A DNA stretch of 64,000 bases, taken from NCBI GenBank assembly GCA_026826555.1, contig JAKSZT010054334.1, positions 36,583,427-36,647,426 on the forward strand. Direction: 5' to 3'. A program made the position numbers and the translations under genes. The notes under the pieces were generated by a model, which worked only from the letters and a program-made list of their open reading frames with translations, had not been told where the DNA came from and did no database searches. Source of the stretch: Tolypeutes matacus (taxonomy: Eukaryota > Chordata > Mammalia > Cingulata > Chlamyphoridae). How positions within the stretch are numbered: the first letter of the stretch is position 1; each line of letters begins with the position of its first letter. Shown in pieces: positions 61,801-64,000 of the stretch.

Positions 61801-62600
61801 TTAAGATATTTATTGATTTCTCTTAAAATTTCTTCCTTGACCCACTGATTATTTAAGAATTTGTTGTTTAATCTCCATATATATGTGAATTTTCTATTTT
61901 TCTGCCTCTTGTTGATTTCCAACTGTATTCATTATGATCAGAGAAAGTGCTTTGTATAATTTTGATCTTGTCGAATTTATTGATACCTGCTTTGTGACCC
62001 AACATTTGGTCTATCCTGGAGAAAGATCCATGAGAACTTGAAAAGAATGTATATCCTACTGTTTGAGGGTGCAATGTTCTGTATATGTCTATTAGTTTTA
62101 GTCCATTTATCATATTATTCAAGCTCTCTGTTTCTTCATTGATCCTCCGTTCAGATGTTCTATCCAATGCTCAGAGTGGTGTATTAAAGTCTTCAACTAT
62201 TATTTGTAGAGATGTCTATATCTTCCTTCAGTTTTGCCAGTGTTTGCCTCATGCATATTGGCTCATCCTGGTTAGGTGTATATACATTTATGATTGTTAT
62301 TTCTTCCAGGTGAATAATCTCTTTAATTAATTTGAAATGTCCTTCCTCGTCTCTAATAACAGTTTTGATTTTAAAGTATATTTCATCTGATATAAGTGTA
62401 GTTACCCCAGCTTTTTTGGGTTATTGCATGAGTGCAATAAGTTTTTCCAACCTTTCACTTTCAGGCCATTGGTATCCTTGGGTCTAAAGTGAGTCTTTTG
62501 CAGATGGCATATAGATGGATTATATTTTCTTATCCATTTCTCCAGTCTGTGTCTTTTGATTGGGGAGTATAACCATTAACATTCAATAATATTATTGTAA
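58870..62600 (-). pseudogene. L1 ORF2 (endonuclease/reverse transcriptase), broken
   Basis: ORF2 supplies the nicking endonuclease and the reverse transcriptase of L1. Pieces in order on the - strand: endonuclease end with S-R-I-D-Q and F-S-D-H (62167-61868), linker (61922-61593), RT with [11 protein letters not shown] (60932-60678), catalytic F-T-D-D at 60525-60514 followed by M-I-L-Y-L-E, then A-W-Y-W and D-Q-W-N-R (60035-59802), and the C-terminus with Y-D-P-S-I-P-L-L-G-I-Y-P (59150-58893). The pieces are separated by stops and frameshifts, so no full protein is made. The usual third F-x-D-D position is alanine in human L1; threonine here may be decay. Confidence 0.87.
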
Positions 62601-62746
62601 AAGCAGATCTTATTTCATCCATTTTGACCTTCAGGTTTTAACTGTCATTTTATTTTCACCACTCTTTTGACACTTTTAGTTACTGTTACTGGCATAATCA
62701 TCATTTCTAGGCTCTCTTCCAAGTCTATCTCTCCTGTCTTTTCTTT

Positions 62747-63778
62747 TCAGGCTGTAACACTCCCTTTAGTATTTCCTGCAAATCTGGTCTTTTTGTTATA
62801 AACTCTCTGTTTCTGTTTATCTGTGAATATTCTCAACTTGCTTTCATTTTTGAAAGATAATCTTGTTGGATATAAAATTCTTGCCTGGAAGTTTTTCTCT
62901 TGCAGTATCTTAAATATATCATACCACAGCCTTTGGCCTCCATGATTTCTGATGAAAAAATTGGCACTTAATCTTATTGGGTATCCCTTATATGTTATGC
63001 ATTGCTTTTCTCTTGCTTCTGTCAGAAATCTCTCTTTTTCTTTGGCATTTGACATTCTGATTAGTAAGTGTCTCAGAGTTGGTCTATTTGGATTTATTCA
63101 GGTGGGAGTACAATGTGTTTCTTGGACATGGATATCTATGTCCTTCAATAGGGTTAGGAAATTTTCTACCATTATTTCTTCAAAATTCCTTCTGCCCCTT
63201 TTCCCTTATCTTCTCCTGGTACATCCATGCCAAGCATGTTTGCACATCTCTTGATGTTGTTTTGTTCCCTGACACCTTGTTCAATTCTTTCGATTCTTTT
63301 CTACATCTTTTTTTTTTTTTGTATGTTTGCTTTCAGAGGCCATGTCTTCAAGCTCATCAATCCTTTCTTCTGCCTCCTCAAATCTGCTGTTATATGCCTT
63401 CTGTGTATTTTTAACTTCATTTATTGCCCATTTCATTCCCATAAGATCTGCTGTTTTTCTACGCATAATTTCAAATTCTTTGTGCTCACCCAGTGTCTTC
63501 TTAATATCCATAATCTCTTTAGCCATCTCACTGAATTTATTAAGGGGGTTTGTGTGAACATCTATGATTAGTTGTCTCAACTCATTTATTTCATCTGCAG
63601 GCTTATCTTGTTCCTTTAACTGGGCCATATCTTCCTGTATCTTGGTATGGATTGTAATTTTTTTTGTTGGTGTCGCGGCATCTGGCTTACTGGTTGTATT
63701 TATTCTGGGTGCAGTTTCTCCCTTTAGTTTAGGGCTTTCTCGTCTTTTCTCCTTTGCTAGCTGTGTAGTAGGAGCCAA
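62747..63778 (-). pseudogene. L1 ORF1 (RNA-binding chaperone), broken
   Basis: L1 ORF1 protein is a trimeric coiled-coil RNA chaperone. The N-terminal 165-residue frame (63778-63281) carries a Lys/Pro-rich start, then heptad-rich helical sequence ('E-I-M-D-I-K-K-T-L-G', 'E-A-E-E-R-I-D-E-L-E-D') fitting the coiled coil. It fails near a T-run at about 63309-63320. The C-terminal frame (63055-62747) holds 'A-R-E-K-Q-C-I-T-Y-K-G' and 'A-R-I-L-Y-P-T-R-L-S-F', the conserved CTD region. The part between is in other frames. The likely cause is slippage in the T-run. Confidence 0.85.
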
Positions 63779-64000
63779 GTATGTAGTTGGTGCTGTAATC
63801 TATAGAGGTTGAAGCTGCCCACTTTACCCCAGGAATTGAAGAAGCTTCTCCCATCTTTCTCCTCTGCCAGGTTTAAGGGCAGAGCTGCAGCCGTGTGTGA
63901 TAATCCAAGTTGTGCAGGACGAGAATGTTTGTAGTTGCCCAGATAGACTGATGAAGCTTCATACCCCTTCCTCCCCTACCTGATGTGGGGATTGAGCTGC
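63779..64000 (-). repeat. L1 5' UTR (partial)
   Basis: Sequence upstream of the ORF1 start codon, richer in GC than the rest of the element ('gggcagagctgcagccgtgt', 'cttcctcccctacctgatgt' on +). Its 5' end is beyond the window. Confidence 0.6.

Larger units (their letters stand above)
57606..64000 (-). mobile_element. Long L1 retrotransposon, antisense in KLHL1 intron 1, running off the window
   Basis: Reading the - strand from right to left: 5' UTR (63779 onward, edge not in view), ORF1 (about 63778-62750), ORF2 (about 62600-58870) and a 3' UTR to about 57606. Over 6.3 kb is present, so it is close to full length. All parts are in one orientation. The 3' UTR holds two related segments (57640-57790 and 58150-58290). 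Both reading frames are broken, so this copy is dead. Confidence 0.88.

Noticed and set aside
63079..63571. Overlapping + strand frames of 111 and 114 codons
   Set aside because: They are opposite-strand shadows of the L1 ORF1 region.
1..64000. CRISPR array, operon or bacterial gene system
   Set aside because: Repeat content, splice donor, CpG island and frame lengths are those of a mammalian genome; no regularly spaced repeats exist.

Overview
This is a window of mammalian nuclear DNA, most likely from an armadillo (Xenarthra, Dasypus-like). It is AT-rich, has almost no long open frames outside one GC-rich island, and is full of interspersed repeats. Ancient mammal-wide repeats (L2, MIR, MLT1- and MLT2-type LTRs, old L1 ends) lie beside tRNA-Ala-derived SINEs of the armadillo DAS type and an LTR family beginning TGTGGCAGTTTGA that I associate with xenarthrans. 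The species call comes from repeat recognition and is not proven.

The one recognisable protein-coding gene is KLHL1 (kelch-like 1) on the + strand. Its CpG-rich first exon is at about 51.5-52.55 kb: a TATA-like (TA)n tract, an inverted CCAAT and a GC box lie upstream, the start codon is at 52051 and a splice donor follows position 52550. Only the N-terminal 166 codons, including the poly-serine tract, are present. The BTB, BACK and kelch domains lie in exons beyond the window. From 52551 to the end is KLHL1 intron 1.

Layout: 0-51 kb is the upstream flank. In human, the corresponding flank holds the antisense non-coding gene ATXN8OS (SCA8), which starts inside KLHL1 and runs away from it. I see no pure CTG/CAG tract here, only an imperfect GTG/TAG-type trinucleotide patch near 15.27 kb. 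The KLHL1 exon carries, on the opposite strand, a perfect 9/9 consensus splice donor (52454-52462), and a second good one lies at about 51.22 kb; both fit an antisense transcript. The rest of the flank is layered transposon history: several insertions have target-site duplications that can be read directly (3.57-3.76, 7.83-7.87, 9.49-9.91, 35.20-35.82 and 39.43-39.61 kb). There is an L1 pair in opposite orientations at 29.45-34.2 kb that looks like a twin-priming inversion, and LTRs are nested in older repeats.

From 57.6 kb to the right edge a long L1 lies on the - strand with its 3' UTR, a broken ORF2, a broken ORF1 and the start of its 5' UTR. It sits inside KLHL1 intron 1, antisense to the gene. 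No tRNA gene, rRNA gene, CRISPR array or prokaryotic feature is present. I did not find a previously undescribed gene system; the most interesting signal is the sense/antisense architecture at KLHL1 exon 1.
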